Assembly: GCA_037447655.1 (NCBI GenBank) | Contig: JBBHKE010002887.1 | Span: forward strand, 62,001 to 126,000 | Direction of reading: 5' to 3' | Length of the DNA: 64,000 bases | DNA from: Zygnema cylindricum | Lineage: Eukaryota; Streptophyta; Zygnematophyceae; Zygnematales; Zygnemataceae | Shown: positions 21,574 to 40,972 of the stretch, one piece after another | Numbering within the stretch: the first letter of the stretch is position 1 | Layout: every line of letters starts with the position of its first letter | The notes under the pieces: model-generated | Seen by the model: only the letters and a program-made list of their open reading frames with translations | The model's database searches: none | Told to the model about the DNA's origin: nothing | Translations under genes and position numbers: made by a program

Positions 21574-22584
21574 CTTGATTCTATTTTTTTTAACCTACGA
21601 TGAAAGGTACAGTAACATCGCAACATTGGACAGCTCCTTTCGTGGCAAGGTCCACCAGTCAGCAAATATACTAGTAGAATTGGTACTCTTCAGGTACTTG
21701 AACAAGCAAAATAATCAGAGAGCGAAGTATTGATACAGTTTTTGTAATTAAACTCTTTTAGAGAGAATAGTGAATAGCGAGGGTCAAACAGGTCAAACGT
21801 TACAACAACATACGGACCATCACATCCGAACGTCACAAACCGAACCTCGGAACGATACCCTAAAAGTACAGAAAACGACACGATACGTACCTGAAAGCGT
21901 TTGTCGTTTGCTACACTGGGGATGTACTGTACCGTACTCAATCGCCGAACGCAGCTTCAAAACTTAATTGGTGCAGGCGTTCTGTCAACCAACACTTTAT
22001 TTTTCCCACCTTTGCTCATTTTTGACCTATTTTAGAGGATTTTATCTGAAAAGATCAGAAATTTAAGAGTTGTTTGCCTCGTGGTAAGTCTCTCAAGGTC
22101 AACATTCGAATTTGTTTTTTGCATTATTTGTGAAGATATACTTTGTTTGTAAATTTGCACTAAACTGAGACATTTCTCCCTCCCTTTCTTCTCTCTCTCC
22201 CTCTTTCTCTCCCACTCCCTCACTCTACCTCCTCTTTCTTTCTCTCTCTCCCTCTCTCCTCACTAGCTCTGAATCTGCTCATTTTGAATATCTCTAAAAA
22301 ACCTTATGCTTTTGTTATCCATTTTCTGCAGAAAAATCATCCATTACACACATTTTTTTTTGTTTTCCCCGTCAACTCTTAAGTTCCGTACACAACCTGC
22401 AGAAGAGCTATTCTAGAAACCTTTTATCATCACAAAGACCTGACCTTTTTTTTCCTCCCTTTCAAGGGAAGTTGTCAAATATTTTTAATAAATTAAAAAA
22501 AAGACTTTTTTTTGCAAGCAGTCAGGACCGCAGGGAAAATAAAAGTTAGGAAAATCTTCGAATTTCAGAATTTGAAGCATAGCA

Positions 22585-30355
<7,771 letters not shown>

Positions 30356-30562
30356 TCTTTTGAAGCGAAAAATGTGGCTCTATCTTTATCCTTATTTCTT
30401 TATCCTAGAAAGATAGTATTGTTTGTATATTACGAGGATTTTTCAAAGGACAGAAATATTCGTGTTAGTTTTTTTCAGAATCCAAAGTTGTATTGGCAAT
30501 TTTCTTAGGAAAGTGCATTTTTCCACAGATACTATTAATTTACCATGTTTTTAACCTTTTTA

Positions 30563-31150
30563 CTAATTGGCAGAAAATAAGACACTGTCATTTCGTAGAG
30601 CAATTCTATCATTGAGAGTGAAAGTTTCAGATTCATGTAATGCCTGAAAGCCCAGATGACAGCTCACACTTGCGAAATTCCCATTGGCTCGTGGCAATGA
30701 TTCTGTTGTGAGTGGCCGCGGTACGGATTCTGCATTGAAACCAGTGCCTTGCATGCTACATTTTTGCTGTGAGTGGCTCAGAACAGATTTTGCATCGGAT
30801 TCAGTACCTTGCGGACTAGCAATGCGTTTCTGGAGTAAATTTTTGTCTCGTGATAAAGCACAATTAGTTTGTTGTGGCAGTAGTAAAACAATACCCTGCA
30901 AAAAGCTCCTGCTGTGTACACGGAAGTGGTACTCCGCTGCATAATTACGTGAGGCGTACCACCGGTTACAAATATGCTAGTGCTTTTCGGGAACAGGCCT
31001 CTGTGCGTAGTTTGTTATGTGCACAGCAGTCAAGTGCACCCTTAATTATTATGGGCGATGATGAGTGTACAAGTCTTGTGCATCATTCAATAATAGACCC
31101 ATTTGGTGAATCTGGGAAAAACCTTAGTTAACATTTTGACATCACGAAGG
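30563..31150. repeat. Intergenic block with a ~62-bp direct duplication
   Basis: Two diverged units start near 30703 and 30765. Each carries a TGTGAGTGGC motif, a GATTYTGCAT motif and a CAGT(G/A)CCTTGC motif. The minus frame across it (112 codons) shows the same duplication in translation and no known domain. No gene is supported between 30356 and 32343. Confidence 0.55.
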
Positions 31151-31159
31151 AAATAAAGC

Positions 31160-31990
31160 AACAGTCAGCTGGGTGCTCATGTAATTGAACTTTAGTGGTG
31201 AAATTTTGTCTACAAGTGAAGATTCTTTGTAATTTTTTTCAAAGTGTTCCAACGATAAAAAGCGAAATCGCTAGTCAATTCTGTGACATTTGTAGACGCT
31301 ACATAAATTTGCGACGATTCAAAATTTGCAAACTTAATATCTTGAGACATTGTGACAGCTCTCACTTTGACATCGTCAGCGTCATTAATTCTATATTTTC
31401 TTGCCATTGACAATCTGCTTCTGTTTTTTTTTTTTTTTTTCTCTAACTCTTATATGTCACGGAACTACGCCCAAAGATATTCAAAGAAATTATATTTTAG
31501 GGCTCTTTCAATTCATACCAATGTTGCCATGTTTCATTTCTATTCAAGAAGAGGGAGATGATTGTGGTAGTGGGAGAGGGAAAGTGAGAGGCGACGAAGG
31601 GCGTAGACTTTTACAGAGGACCCATTAATGAAAGTGGAAATCCGACCCGAGATCCTTGCAAACATGCACATGATGGGCAAAAAAAAAAAAAAGTGTGTAC
31701 TCTCCTTCGTGCAAAAATGTTCCGAAACGTGAGAATGTTATTTTTACTAAAAGCGACTCTCGAGTTAGTTTCAGAGTTTGAAGATGAGCTGTTATGACAT
31801 GGCAATGGGTCGAAAAGAGGAAGGCGTCAAATTGGAGAACATTGTAAGTTCCATCATGACATAAATTGTACTATGGTTTTTAAACATTTTTCGTGCGACA
31901 ATATATTTTCTCGTTGCGGCTGCAATTTTGGAGGAAAACAAAAAAAAAAACAACCCTTACTTTAACTGATGGGCACACACATTTAGACAT
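31160..31990. mobile_element. Old copy of the ~1 kb element D
   Basis: The left part (TCATGTAATTGAACTTTAGT, then GTGAAGATTCTTTGTAATTT) resembles 37410-37480, and the right part (GAGTTTGAAGATGAGC, then CAATGGGTCGAA) resembles 38157-38200 and 44010-44050. The ends are worn and the limits approximate. Confidence 0.5.
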
Positions 31991-32343
31991 CATGAAGAAG
32001 ACATGGCCCTTTCTATTACACAAATGAGTATACAAACAAAAAAGGAAAAAAAAATGTGAAAACATAAAAAAAAAGACAAACGAACAACGAACGCAAAAAA
32101 TAACAAACAAAAAAGCAACCAATGAAATAGTTAATTCTGATTAGAACTACCAAACCAAGCCCTAAATCAAAAAATACTAAAAAGGACCTCGACCACTAAC
32201 CTAAATTAGCTCACAAACTTTTATCACAAGGTGACGGAAAAAAAAGTGAACGACATTTTCTTTAGCCTCTTCACATAAACAGAAGTCAGAAATGGTGTTT
32301 ATCCGTCATTTTTCATTATTTGCAACTTTTTTCTTTGTTACTC

Positions 32344-34545
32344 TTACAAACAAAATTTTGGCGTTTGCCAATGTTCGTCCGAGAGCACTTTTCCGATTTC
32401 AAAAGTTAAAATTTCCATCCGAAAAGGCCTCGAATGAAAATCCCATCGTACCGGTCTTCTTGTCTGTACGACACCAATAAAGATAGAAATAATAGCAATA
32501 ATAATAATGATAGTAGTAGAAATAAAAATAGTAATAATAACATCATAAAGTGGATAACAGTTTAAAACAACTGGTGTGAAAAAACTAGTGTTGGGTATCG
32601 GGTAAATTCATATCGCGATAATTTCGATATTCGATAAATTGAATATCGATCGAGCAGATTCCTCGATATATCGTACCAGGACCAACATAAATTATCGCGA
32701 TATATATCGCAAAAAATGTGTGTCCGTACAGCTAAAGTACGGAAAATCGTACGGATACCCCCCACTGAGAGCGTCACGGTTGAAAAAAAAATCGGAAAAA
32801 AAAAATATCGCATAAATATCCGGATATTTAGCTTCTAGGTACATGGATCGATATATCGATTATTGGATACCTAAAATTCGATATATATCGAATATCGGCA
32901 ATTGGTCTTCGATACCCAACACTAGAAAAAACCATTCAAAACAAAAGAGTAATTTACTTTATTTTCTCTTCTAATCAAAGACATAGTAGAAAGAAAAACA
33001 TGTTAAGAAGCAAAATACGGATATGAAAAGCAAAGACTAAGGTTAAATTAACTATATTGGAGCTAATCATGAACTTTTTCTAAACCAAAAGTAGATAGTT
33101 ACGATATCGTACCTTGACTTCTTCGTAATAAGTGATGAAGTCCAGTTTTGTCCAAACGTAACACTCAAAATCCACATTGATTGTTGTAGTTCCCAGAAAC
33201 TCAGATCCTTCCAACCAATCAGGTCTCAGTATTCCAACGTCGAATGTGACGTGACGACAAGTTTTTAATTCTCGATCGAAATAGAAACTTCCCACCCAAA
33301 AGAAAAAAAAAAAAAAGATCAAAAGAGGGTGATGCGAGGGTCAAAAAATGACTCCATTTTGGATAATCAACTTTCTAAATCCCTTTGAAAAAACATAACA
33401 TTACAAGTGATTCTTTGCTATATTTAACATAAGAAGTTGTACATTTAATATAAGTTCAACTGTAAGATCATGAAATTACAATAGTAATGAGACTTTGGAA
33501 CCCACCACATTTATTTAACAAATACTGGTCAAATATAAGTTTTATCAATGAAGTTTTTTGTCATTTTCGGAATTAATGTTGGGCATGAAAACTTCAATGT
33601 CAAAGGCTCAGAATTTGAAACAGAAAACATTTGAATGCTGCTAAACTACTGAAAATTAAACATTGAAAAGTTAACATTGAAAAGTAAACATTGAAAAATG
33701 AACATGAAACAAAATTATAAAAGTTACAACAGAGGGTTTAATTTCATAGAAGACTTATAAATACTTTTAAAGATTTTATGTTCAGAACAAAATTTGAACA
33801 AAAAAAGGAAAATTTTAAAAACACAAAGAAAAAAAAAAGAAAAAAAAAATCATTCTCTCCATTTCACATAATCGTCAAGACGAAGAATAAAAAAAAAAAA
33901 AAAAAAAAAAAGACAAAAAGAAAGGAGAAACTAAAAAACCCACAAAAAATAAATAGTAAAACTCTAAAAGTATAAATCTAAAATAAGAAAAAAAAACTTG
34001 TTTAATTATTGGAACTAATTAATATTTTACCTTGTTCCATTATTCCACTCGATATCCCAAAGCGTCGATCCGAGTTGATTTTGAATTAGATTTAAATTTC
34101 TTCCGTTTTTCCAATCGTACCATAAATCAACTTTTGCTAATTTTCCGTTTAACCGTTGAACTATTTCTGCATGGAACTGTTCGGGCCAAATTGGAGGGTC
34201 AGGTTGACCTACTTTGACTTTTTCTGACTCGAATTTGTCTTTTCCAGACTCGAATTTGTCCTTTCCCGATTTGAATTTAGCTTTTCTTGACTCGAATTTA
34301 CCGTTTTTTGCCTCGAATTTACCTTTTTTTGCCTCGAATTTAACTTTTTCTTCACTTTTATCAATCCCAAATTCCAAAATCGAATTTCTTCCGGTTTCTC
34401 GGTGCGAAATAGAACCAGAATTTGCAAAATATTGAATCATTTTCAAAGGGTTTAACGATGACTCTTCCACACTATTAAATGTATTGAGAGAATGTGAAGA
34501 AGTACAAAAAGAAAACAATAAGAAAGAAAATAATACGGAAAACAT
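32344..34545 (-). CDS. Secreted plant-type protein of unknown function, 3 exons
   Basis: Exons on the minus strand: 34545-34031, 33287-33113, 32463-32344, joining to 810 nt (269 aa) with intact frame and GT-AG borders. Residues 1-20 (MFSVLFSFLLFSFCTSSHS) form a clear signal peptide, so secretion or vacuolar routing is likely. Residues ~67-110 are a seven-residue repeat of the type KFEAKNG / KFESGKD. The rest is compact and rich in Trp, Tyr and Cys: PPIWPEQFHAEIVQR, DLWYDWKNGRNLN, WNNGTSFYF, GILRPDWLEGSEFLG, YVWTKLDFITYYE, VRWDF, DEHWQTPKFCL. I recall similar secreted proteins across land plants without an established role, but give no family name. A TIR element (32586-32925) sits in intron 2. 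Confidence 0.87.
32586..32925. mobile_element. TIR element, 340 bp, in an intron
   Basis: It starts CTAGTGTTGGGTATCG and ends with the perfect complement CGATACCCAACACTAG. A run of six A on each side could be the target duplication. The body is rich in TATCGCGATA and CGATATATCG motifs, which are themselves palindromic. The TIR type recalls hAT-like MITEs. A relative with more worn ends is at 47291-47724. Non-coding. Confidence 0.85.
33650..33715. repeat. Tandem AACATTGAAAAGT units
   Basis: About four units of 15-17 bp of the form AACATTGAAAA(G/A)T(T/A)A lie in intron 1 of the secreted-protein gene. Long A-rich runs follow at 33778-33990. Confidence 0.75.
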
Positions 34546-34779
34546 GTTTATCGTTTTTGTTTTACCTTTTAGTTTACTTTTATATTAAAAAAAGGTGAAT
34601 CCCAAATTCTAGAACGAATCTAGGATTAAAATGGGGACAGAGGAAAAAATCAAAAAATAATTTTAGGGTTTGATGTCCTTTTCATCCTGGTCTTCTCCTT
34701 CTACGTGTCATTTTTTGTTTCCGTACAATTTCGTCTCCGTACAGTGACACATTTGGATTGGCCATAGAGTACAGTATGC

Positions 34780-35001
34780 TACGCCGTGTATCGCTATTAG
34801 TGTTAATGTCTTTTCTGCCGCTTAAAAAATCTTTTCTCCGTACATGCTTGTTTGATTGTGGATCTGACGGTTGCGATTGAAAGCTGAGATTCTAACCTTC
34901 CCATTGCCGGTCTCCATATGAAAATCGGACAAGTGTGTACGGAGAAAAGATGTTTTAAGTGACGAAAAAAATGTTAACACTAATAGCGATACACGGCGTT
35001 A
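34780..35001. mobile_element. Palindromic MITE, family A, copy 1
   Basis: This 222-bp unit is a near-complete palindrome. The left arm runs TACGCCGTGTATCGCTATTA, then TCTTTTCTCCGTACATGC and so on; the right arm is its complement, ending ATAGCGATACACGGCGTTA. Only the central ~50 bases are less symmetric, and even these are partly paired (TTGCGATTGAAAG against CTTCCCATTGCCGG-type sequence). TA at both ends. Transcription in either direction would give a long hairpin RNA. Confidence 0.85.
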
Positions 35002-35044
35002 CTGTAGCGATTAACAGCGAACTGGACTGTGCCATTCTGTACGG

Positions 35045-35272
35045 TACACCGTGCATCGCTATTAGTGTTAATAATTTTTTCGCCACTTAAAAGTTAAAAC
35101 ATCTTTCCTCCGTACACACTTGTCCCATTTTAGATTTAAGACCGCCAATCGGAAGCTGGGAATCTTACCTTTCAATCCCAACCGTCAGATCTGCAATCGG
35201 ACATATGTGAACGGGGAAAAGACATTTTAAGTGACGAAAAAATTATTAACACTAATAGCGGTACACGGCGTA
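35045..35272. mobile_element. Palindromic MITE, family A, copy 2
   Basis: It is 228 bp, starts TACACCGTGCATCGCTATTA and ends TAATAGCGGTACACGGCGTA. The internal structure is as in copy 1, which lies only 44 bp upstream, making a near-tandem pair. Confidence 0.85.
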
Positions 35273-35681
35273 TCATGCGACGCGTCGACGTCTATCAACA
35301 AATTCTGTGCGGAGATCGCACAGCTTCCGAAAATTTTGTCATATTTTTGCAACTTCGCACGTTATAACGCACTAAATACACAAGCGAAACATTTTCGCAT
35401 GCTGTACGGTTCACTGCAAACGATTTCCGCAAATGAAAGGCCGTAGCATGAAATGTACGGCTGAAAATTTCTATCATAATTTTTCTTGTGCGATATCGCA
35501 TTTAATTACGCACTAAATTATTCGCAGGCCGTACGGTATCTTCATGTAATTTCAGAATTTCTGCAACGTTCACAGACCGTATCAAAAAATGGACGGTTAA
35601 CATTGATTCCACAAAATACGGGGACTCAATCGGAACTATCTGGTACGGCAGTGTACTCTTGTAAGAAAAAAAAAATAGTGC

Positions 35682-35861
35682 CACACCACCGCTTATCGTT
35701 ATTAGTGTTAATGTATTTTTACCACTTAAAACATATTTTCTCCGTACATATTTGTCGGATTGTGGATCTAACGGTTTCGATTGAAAGCTAAGGTTCTCAG
35801 CTTCCGATAGGAGATATCCAATAGAAAATCCGACATGTGTGTGCGGAGAAAAGATGTTTAA
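35682..35861. mobile_element. Palindromic MITE, family A, copy 3, right end missing
   Basis: The left arm (CACCGCTTATCGTTATTAGT) and centre are present. The right arm stops after GAGAAAAGATGTTTAAA and lacks the last ~40 bases. Confidence 0.75.
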
Positions 35862-36156
35862 ATCCATAGAAGGCCCATGCGCATAACACGCACGGATTAA
35901 ACTAACGATTACTACGTAAAGTGCGCATCAAACGATTTCGGAATTTTTAAAATTCGTACCTTATTTTGACTTTCAGATTTCAAAAAATTTAAATATTCAA
36001 TACCCTAAAAAACTGAAAAGTTCAACGCACTAGCAGCGAGCGGCGGAATTTACGGCGTCCCCAACGGCGGCTTCCTTTTGAAGACGGAGTGGAGGACATA
36101 TGAAAATACGCGCGCGCAAATGAAACAAAACGGCTCAAGGAAGCAGCCGTTGGAGA

Positions 36157-36400
36157 CGCCATAAATTTTGTCGCTCGCCGCTCAGAAAAAAATACGCGTG
36201 CGAGACGCCTTAAATTCCGCGGCTCGCCGCTCAGAAAAAAATACGCGTGCGAGACGCCTTAAATTCCGCGGCTCGCCGCTCAGAAAAAAATAGGCGTGCG
36301 AGACGCCTTAAATTTCGCGGCTCGCCGCTCAGATAAAAACACGCGTGCGAGACGCTTTAAATTCCGCGGCTCGCCGCTCAAAAAAAAATACGCGTGAGCC
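36157..36400 (+). repeat. 49-bp tandem array, about 4.5 units
   Basis: Units start at 36181, 36230, 36279, 36328 and 36377, each with CTCAGAAAAAAATACGCGTG, CGAGACGCCTTAAATT and CCGCGGCTCGCCG. The spacing is exactly 49 bp. Related single blocks lie on both sides (AGCGGCGGAATTTACGGCG at about 36039 and GCGGCGGAATTTACGGCG at about 36449). The segment is strikingly CG-dinucleotide rich for this region. Confidence 0.93.
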
Positions 36401-36591
36401 GCTCAGAAAAAAAATACGCGCGCGCAAATGAAGCAAAAATGCGGCGTGCGGCGGAATTTACGGCGCCTCCAACGGTTAATGTCCGTACATATTCGTACAT
36501 TTTCGTACGAAATTTACGAATTTTACGAAACAAGCGAATACTACGTAGTTTTCGTAAAAAAATCCAAATCCGTACGAATTGGACTTCTATG

Positions 36592-37180
36592 TTTAAATCA
36601 TAGTTCAAAAGTAGGTGATAGTACACCCATACAATATGCCTATTGTACGTAAATTTTACAATACTACCTTAAGACCCATATTGTATTGGCTACAAAATGA
36701 AATAAAATAGTAACAGGATTGTGTTGCACATGGTTCGATAGATAATTAAACGTCATGTCTAAGTTTGAAAGAAAAAACGTACAAAAAAATCTTTTTCTGT
36801 GAGTTTTGAGCGACTTTTTATTTAAACCGACAGATTTGGACGATCTGACGGTCGTTGATGAAAGTAACAATCTAAGAAGATCTCATGAAAAGCCCATAAC
36901 ACAACTTACGACAGGACTATCGTCAGATTCATCCGCGGGTTTTTTTTTTCCTGGTTTTTTTTCCCGCGCAATGTCATCCTACGTCATGTCAGTTCGCTAA
37001 AAAATTCGTTCGGCGGCGTGCGCTGTACTATGAGCATACGTCAGATTCGTACGCTCGTACAGGAGTGTGCACAACACACACACATACAGTATGCCTACGT
37101 TGCGCGAGTTTTGTGCCAAGCTTTGTGCGTCTACCAAAGGCCTACCATAAAAACGCCTACTTTTGAACTATGGTTTAAAT
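36592..37180. mobile_element. Inverted-repeat element E (~590 bp)
   Basis: The left end TTTAAATCATAGTTCAAAAG continues to TAGGTG; the right end reads CGCCTAC and then TTTTGAACTATGGTTTAAAT, the complement. Inner parts (CAATATGCCTATTG against CAGTATGCCTACGTT) are also related. No coding region. Its right end runs into a partial family A arm (37186-37220). Confidence 0.65.
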
Positions 37181-37218
37181 GGCCAAAAAAACATTAACAC
37201 TAATAAAGGTTAGTGGTG

Positions 37219-38429
37219 TACACCGCGAATCGCTATTAGTGTTAATGTTTTTTTTGCCACTTAAAACGTCTTTTTCCCGTTCACACATGTCCGATTTTCG
37301 ATCTGACGGTTGCAATTGAAAGGTAAGATTCCTAGCTTCCGATTGGCGGTCTCAAATCTAAAATCGGACAAGTGTGTACGGAAAAATATGTTTTGAGGGC
37401 ACTTTCCCATGTAACCGAAACTTTAGTCTTGTAACTTTGTTTTAAGCGAAGATTCTCCGTACTACTTTCAGAGCATTCGTATGTAAAGAAAATCAAATCG
37501 TTACTTTAGATCGTGTCGGATGTAGACGTGGGTGTAATTTGTGACGGTTTGTAGACGACTACAAAACTCGCGACAATTGTTGACATTTACAAAATAGCGA
37601 CGTTTGTAGACGTCTATAGTAGCTACTTGTGACATTGTAGATGTTTAGGGTTTGTGACATTTTGACGTCACGCTCACTTATGATAGCGTCGACGTCACTG
37701 AATCTAAAACATTCCGCCATGGTTTAAAACATTCTGCCATGGTTTTCCGATTTTGTTTTATCGTCCGTTCTCACTCTACTTGCCATCAAAATAAGCTAAA
37801 AGATAGCCAAAATAAATATTTTTTAGAGATCTTTCATTTGATACCTATCTTGCCTTTTTTCATTGCAAGAACTGTGAGATATACGGGTTAGTGGGAGAAG
37901 GAGAGAGAGAGAGGCGCTTTCACGGACTTCGCTTTTGCGAAATGGCGTCCGTTGGTCGAGACCCCCTCCACGGTTACTGTACGGGAAAAAGCGCACGGAA
38001 AAAAGTTTCGCACAGGCTGGAAACGTGCTGTAGGTTTTTTTTTGGTACTCCGGGCACAAAAATTGTCAAAACCCTACGTCGCGTGCGAAATCATATGCAT
38101 ATTCGCCCACGTCGTGGAACTTTGTTTAAAATCACCTCGCGAGGTGATTTTATATAAAGTTTGAAGATGAGCCGGAAGGACGCGAAAGTGGGTCGAAACG
38201 CGCTAAACGACAAATTTCATCGCGCTAAACGACAAACTGCAGTACAGTTAAAGTTTCAAGGTAACACAACTTGTACGGTGGTAATTTCAATTTTTTGGTA
38301 CGGCTGCGTGTTTTCTCGTTTTTTTCCAAGTTATAAAAGAAAACGACAGAAAATAACTGTAGCTTTAACACATGGGAAAGTGCCCTAAGTGGCGAAAATA
38401 TTATTAACACTAATAGCGATACACGGTTA
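37219..38429. mobile_element. Palindromic MITE, family A, copy 4, split by element D
   Basis: The left three quarters are at 37219-37395 (TACACCGCGAATCGCTATTA onward) and the last part at 38387-38429 (AAGTGGCGAAAATATTATTA, then ATAGCGATACACGGTTA). Removing 37396-38386 brings the two parts together as in the intact copies. This proves both units and gives their order of insertion. Confidence 0.8.
37396..38386. mobile_element. Element D (991 bp) with 17-bp perfect TIRs, nested
   Basis: It begins AGGGCACTTTCCCATGT and ends with its exact complement ACATGGGAAAGTGCCCT. Inside is a 26-bp perfect palindrome (38127-38152, centre CACCTCGCGAGGTG), followed by AGTTTGAAGATGA and TGGGTCGAAACGC. Related copies: about 31160-31990 and 43640-44215; the left end alone is at about 59611. 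Only short frames are present, so it is non-autonomous. Superfamily undetermined. Confidence 0.82.
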
Positions 38430-39115
38430 CACAGTCCAAAATATCCAGGCGCACCGACATTTTTTCGAATAATCTTTGCCGTCACGCCAATGGCAAAAAT
38501 CAGCTGACGTGTATGTTGCTTACGTGGCAATGACCGTGCTTTATCCGTTCTATAGTCGACAAGATTTGCCACGTCATCATTTTTGTCACGTCGGAAGGAT
38601 AAAATCTAGACAGTCGTACAAAGTACAATATCTTTTTTTTCTTTTTTTTGTCGGTCGACTGCCCGAAAAATAGAATTTACTTTTCATGTGAGATTTTGAA
38701 ACAATTCTATCGGTTACTTTTTTTTTTCAATCTGCCCAAAAAACTAAAAACGTTTTTCCGAACATTTGCTTTTATTCACTTATTTCCATATTTTCTTGCC
38801 GAAAAAGTTATATTGTTTCTTAAAAGAGTACAAGAATTTTCCCACTTCCCTCTTCCCAGCTGCTTTCTTTTGTCTCTCTCTCTCCCCCTCTCTCCCTCTC
38901 CCTCTCCTTCTCTCCCTCTCCCCCTCTCTCCCTCTCTCCCTCTCCCCCTCACACTTTCTGAGATTTTTTTGGTTCCTAAATTTTTCAATCATTACTTTAA
39001 ACGAAAAAATTATGAAAATTTAAATTGAAGAAATTTGAAAAATATTAACAATTATTAAAAAAATCATATTTTCTTTTGGCTCTATATTTTTTAAAAGACA
39101 CACACAAAAAAAAAA

Positions 39116-40972
39116 ATGATCTCTTTTAAAAATTTGGTTTCTCATCCTCCTCTCCAAAATTTTTCTTCAAAATTTGTACCACAATGTCCTATTTCCAAAA
39201 ATAAATCCCTTTTTTTTGAGCTGCCCGCCAATTTACGGGCAGAAAAAAGAAACTTAAAATCTGAAAAATGTAGAAATAAAATAATTTCCGCTCGTTCCGA
39301 AAATTCTTATATGGCACCAAATCATCATGTAATTAAAAATTTACCTCCTTCTAAGGTACATTTTTGAAACTCAAATATTTTCTTATTTCAAAAAAAATAA
39401 TATAATGCATTTGTAATTTTTTATTTTTTTTTAATGCATTTTTTTTTTGTCCTTATTTGGATACATACTTTTTATTCTTTTCTTCGATTCCTTTCAGATA
39501 TCCTTTTCATCCCTTAACTTAGATTTTTCTCCAAAGCTTTTTATCATTTTTATCATCTTTTTATTTGTCTCCCTCTCCTTTCCCTCTTTTTTAGAGACGG
39601 TGCGCCTTTTATGACGCAAAGATTTCGACTCACGATTTTGATTTTTTTTCTTCCTCCCATTTTTCCCTGATCATTTTTTTTTTCCCCCCACCAATTTTTC
39701 TTTTTGTTTTTTTTTGCCTCCCTTTCTTTTTTTGGTTCCGACCTCTCCCCACTTCCCTAAAGAATTTTTTTTTTTTTTTTCCCCAGACAGCACTTGGACT
39801 GCTCTGGACCTGGGGCTGGAGGAAAGGAGGTCAGGGTCTGCCGAAAAGAAATGGCTGGAAAGAGAAGCGAGAGCGGAGGTCTGATTAACCGAGAGAGACA
39901 AATGGAGAGGAGAGAAACTAGAGACAATGAGTGATGGAAGAATGCAATGAGGATAGGAGAGGGGGTAGGAGAGATGGAGACGATCAGGAGACCGGCGCGA
40001 TTGCTCCGTTGGATTTGCTGCGAGAGGAGAGGTAGAGAGAGAGGAGACATCAATGATGAGAAGTGAGAGGTGAGATAAAGAGAGAGGGCAGATGTGGAGA
40101 GAGGGGGAATGTAAAGAGAGGAGAGAAATGAGAGAATGGAGGGAGAGAGAATTCGAAGAGAGAGAATAATTTTAAACTGGAGAAGATGGAGAGAGAGGGA
40201 AAGAGAAAAATCGGAGCGGGAGGGTGAGAGACGGGGACAGAGGAGAGAAGACGAGAGAAGAAGGGAGTGAAGAGAAAGAACTTTTTCTCTCCTACTTTTC
40301 ATGTTCTCATTTCTTTTCTTTTCTTTCTTACCCTCTTTATCCATTTTATCTTTTCCGTGTTTTTCCATTTTCTCTTTTTATGGTTACCCGTTTTGTTCCA
40401 ATGAGTCTCTTCTGTGTTTAACCATTTTGTCTTTTCTGTCTTTATCCATTTTGTCTTCTGTGTTTACCCACTTTGTTCCCTTCTTTTTTGTCTTTTTTCA
40501 GAAGCAGTATAGTAAAGCCATCCCTTTTTTCGAAAAAGTGGCCTCTCTCTCCCCCCCTCACTCGAGCGAATTTTATGAATCCACTTATTGTAAAGCCCAA
40601 TGTTTCGATTTTCTCGACCGTCACCTAGACGCGAAAGAACTTTATTTGACTCTTTTGAAATCTCGCGGTCCTTTTCCGTACTTAAAAAGAAAAGTCGCGA
40701 AAGCTCTTTACGAAATGGAAAATAAGTTTTCGGAGGACAGAGAATTCGAGCGTGGGACGGAAGGAGGAGGAGGAGGAGGAGCCGGAAAAGTTGTGAATAG
40801 GATAAAATTTGTGAATAAGACAAAAGAAGGAAGGGTGGGAGGAGGAGGGAGAGTAGAGGGAGAGGGGGAAAATGATTTTCTTTTTTCGATGGCAATTGGA
40901 TTTGGTTCCTTTTTGGAGAAAATGGAGAAGATGGGAATGAATGTGGATGGGAAGAAAGAGAAGGAGAAGTAG
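39116..40972 (+). CDS. Probable plastid TPR-like protein, partial model
   Basis: Two coding segments are supported. First exon 39116-39355 (80 codons) opens with a Ser/Lys/Asn-rich, acid-poor stretch typical of a plastid transit peptide and ends at AAG|GTACAT. Last exon 40502-40972 follows a pyrimidine tract and CAG. The second codes for KQYSKAIPFFEKVASLSPP, then FYESTYCKAQCFDFLDRHLD, AKELYLTLLKSRG and YLKRKVAKALYEMENKF, which reads as TPR-type helix pairs, followed by a Gly/Glu low-complexity stretch and a hydrophobic patch near FLFSMAIGFGSFL. Both segments are in phase, but the first helix of the first TPR is missing, so one or more small exons may lie in the GA-rich intron. Role unknown; protein-protein binding is the family's usual job. 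Confidence 0.55.
39780..40275. repeat. Purine-rich GAGAGA tract in the TPR-gene intron
   Basis: Almost 500 bases are A/G on the plus strand with irregular GAGAGAGGAG units. The 203-codon minus frame (Ser/Leu-rich) is a product of this composition. A strong-looking acceptor (long T run then CCCCAG at about 39786) precedes it, but no coding continuation fits. Confidence 0.75.

Noticed and set aside
32292-32480. 62-codon plus-strand frame with a signal-peptide-like start
   Set aside because: It is the antisense of exon 3 of the secreted-protein gene, which fits the three-exon model exactly.
39757-40368. 203-codon minus-strand frame
   Set aside because: Ser/Leu-only composition from the GAGAGA tract; no domain and no splice context.
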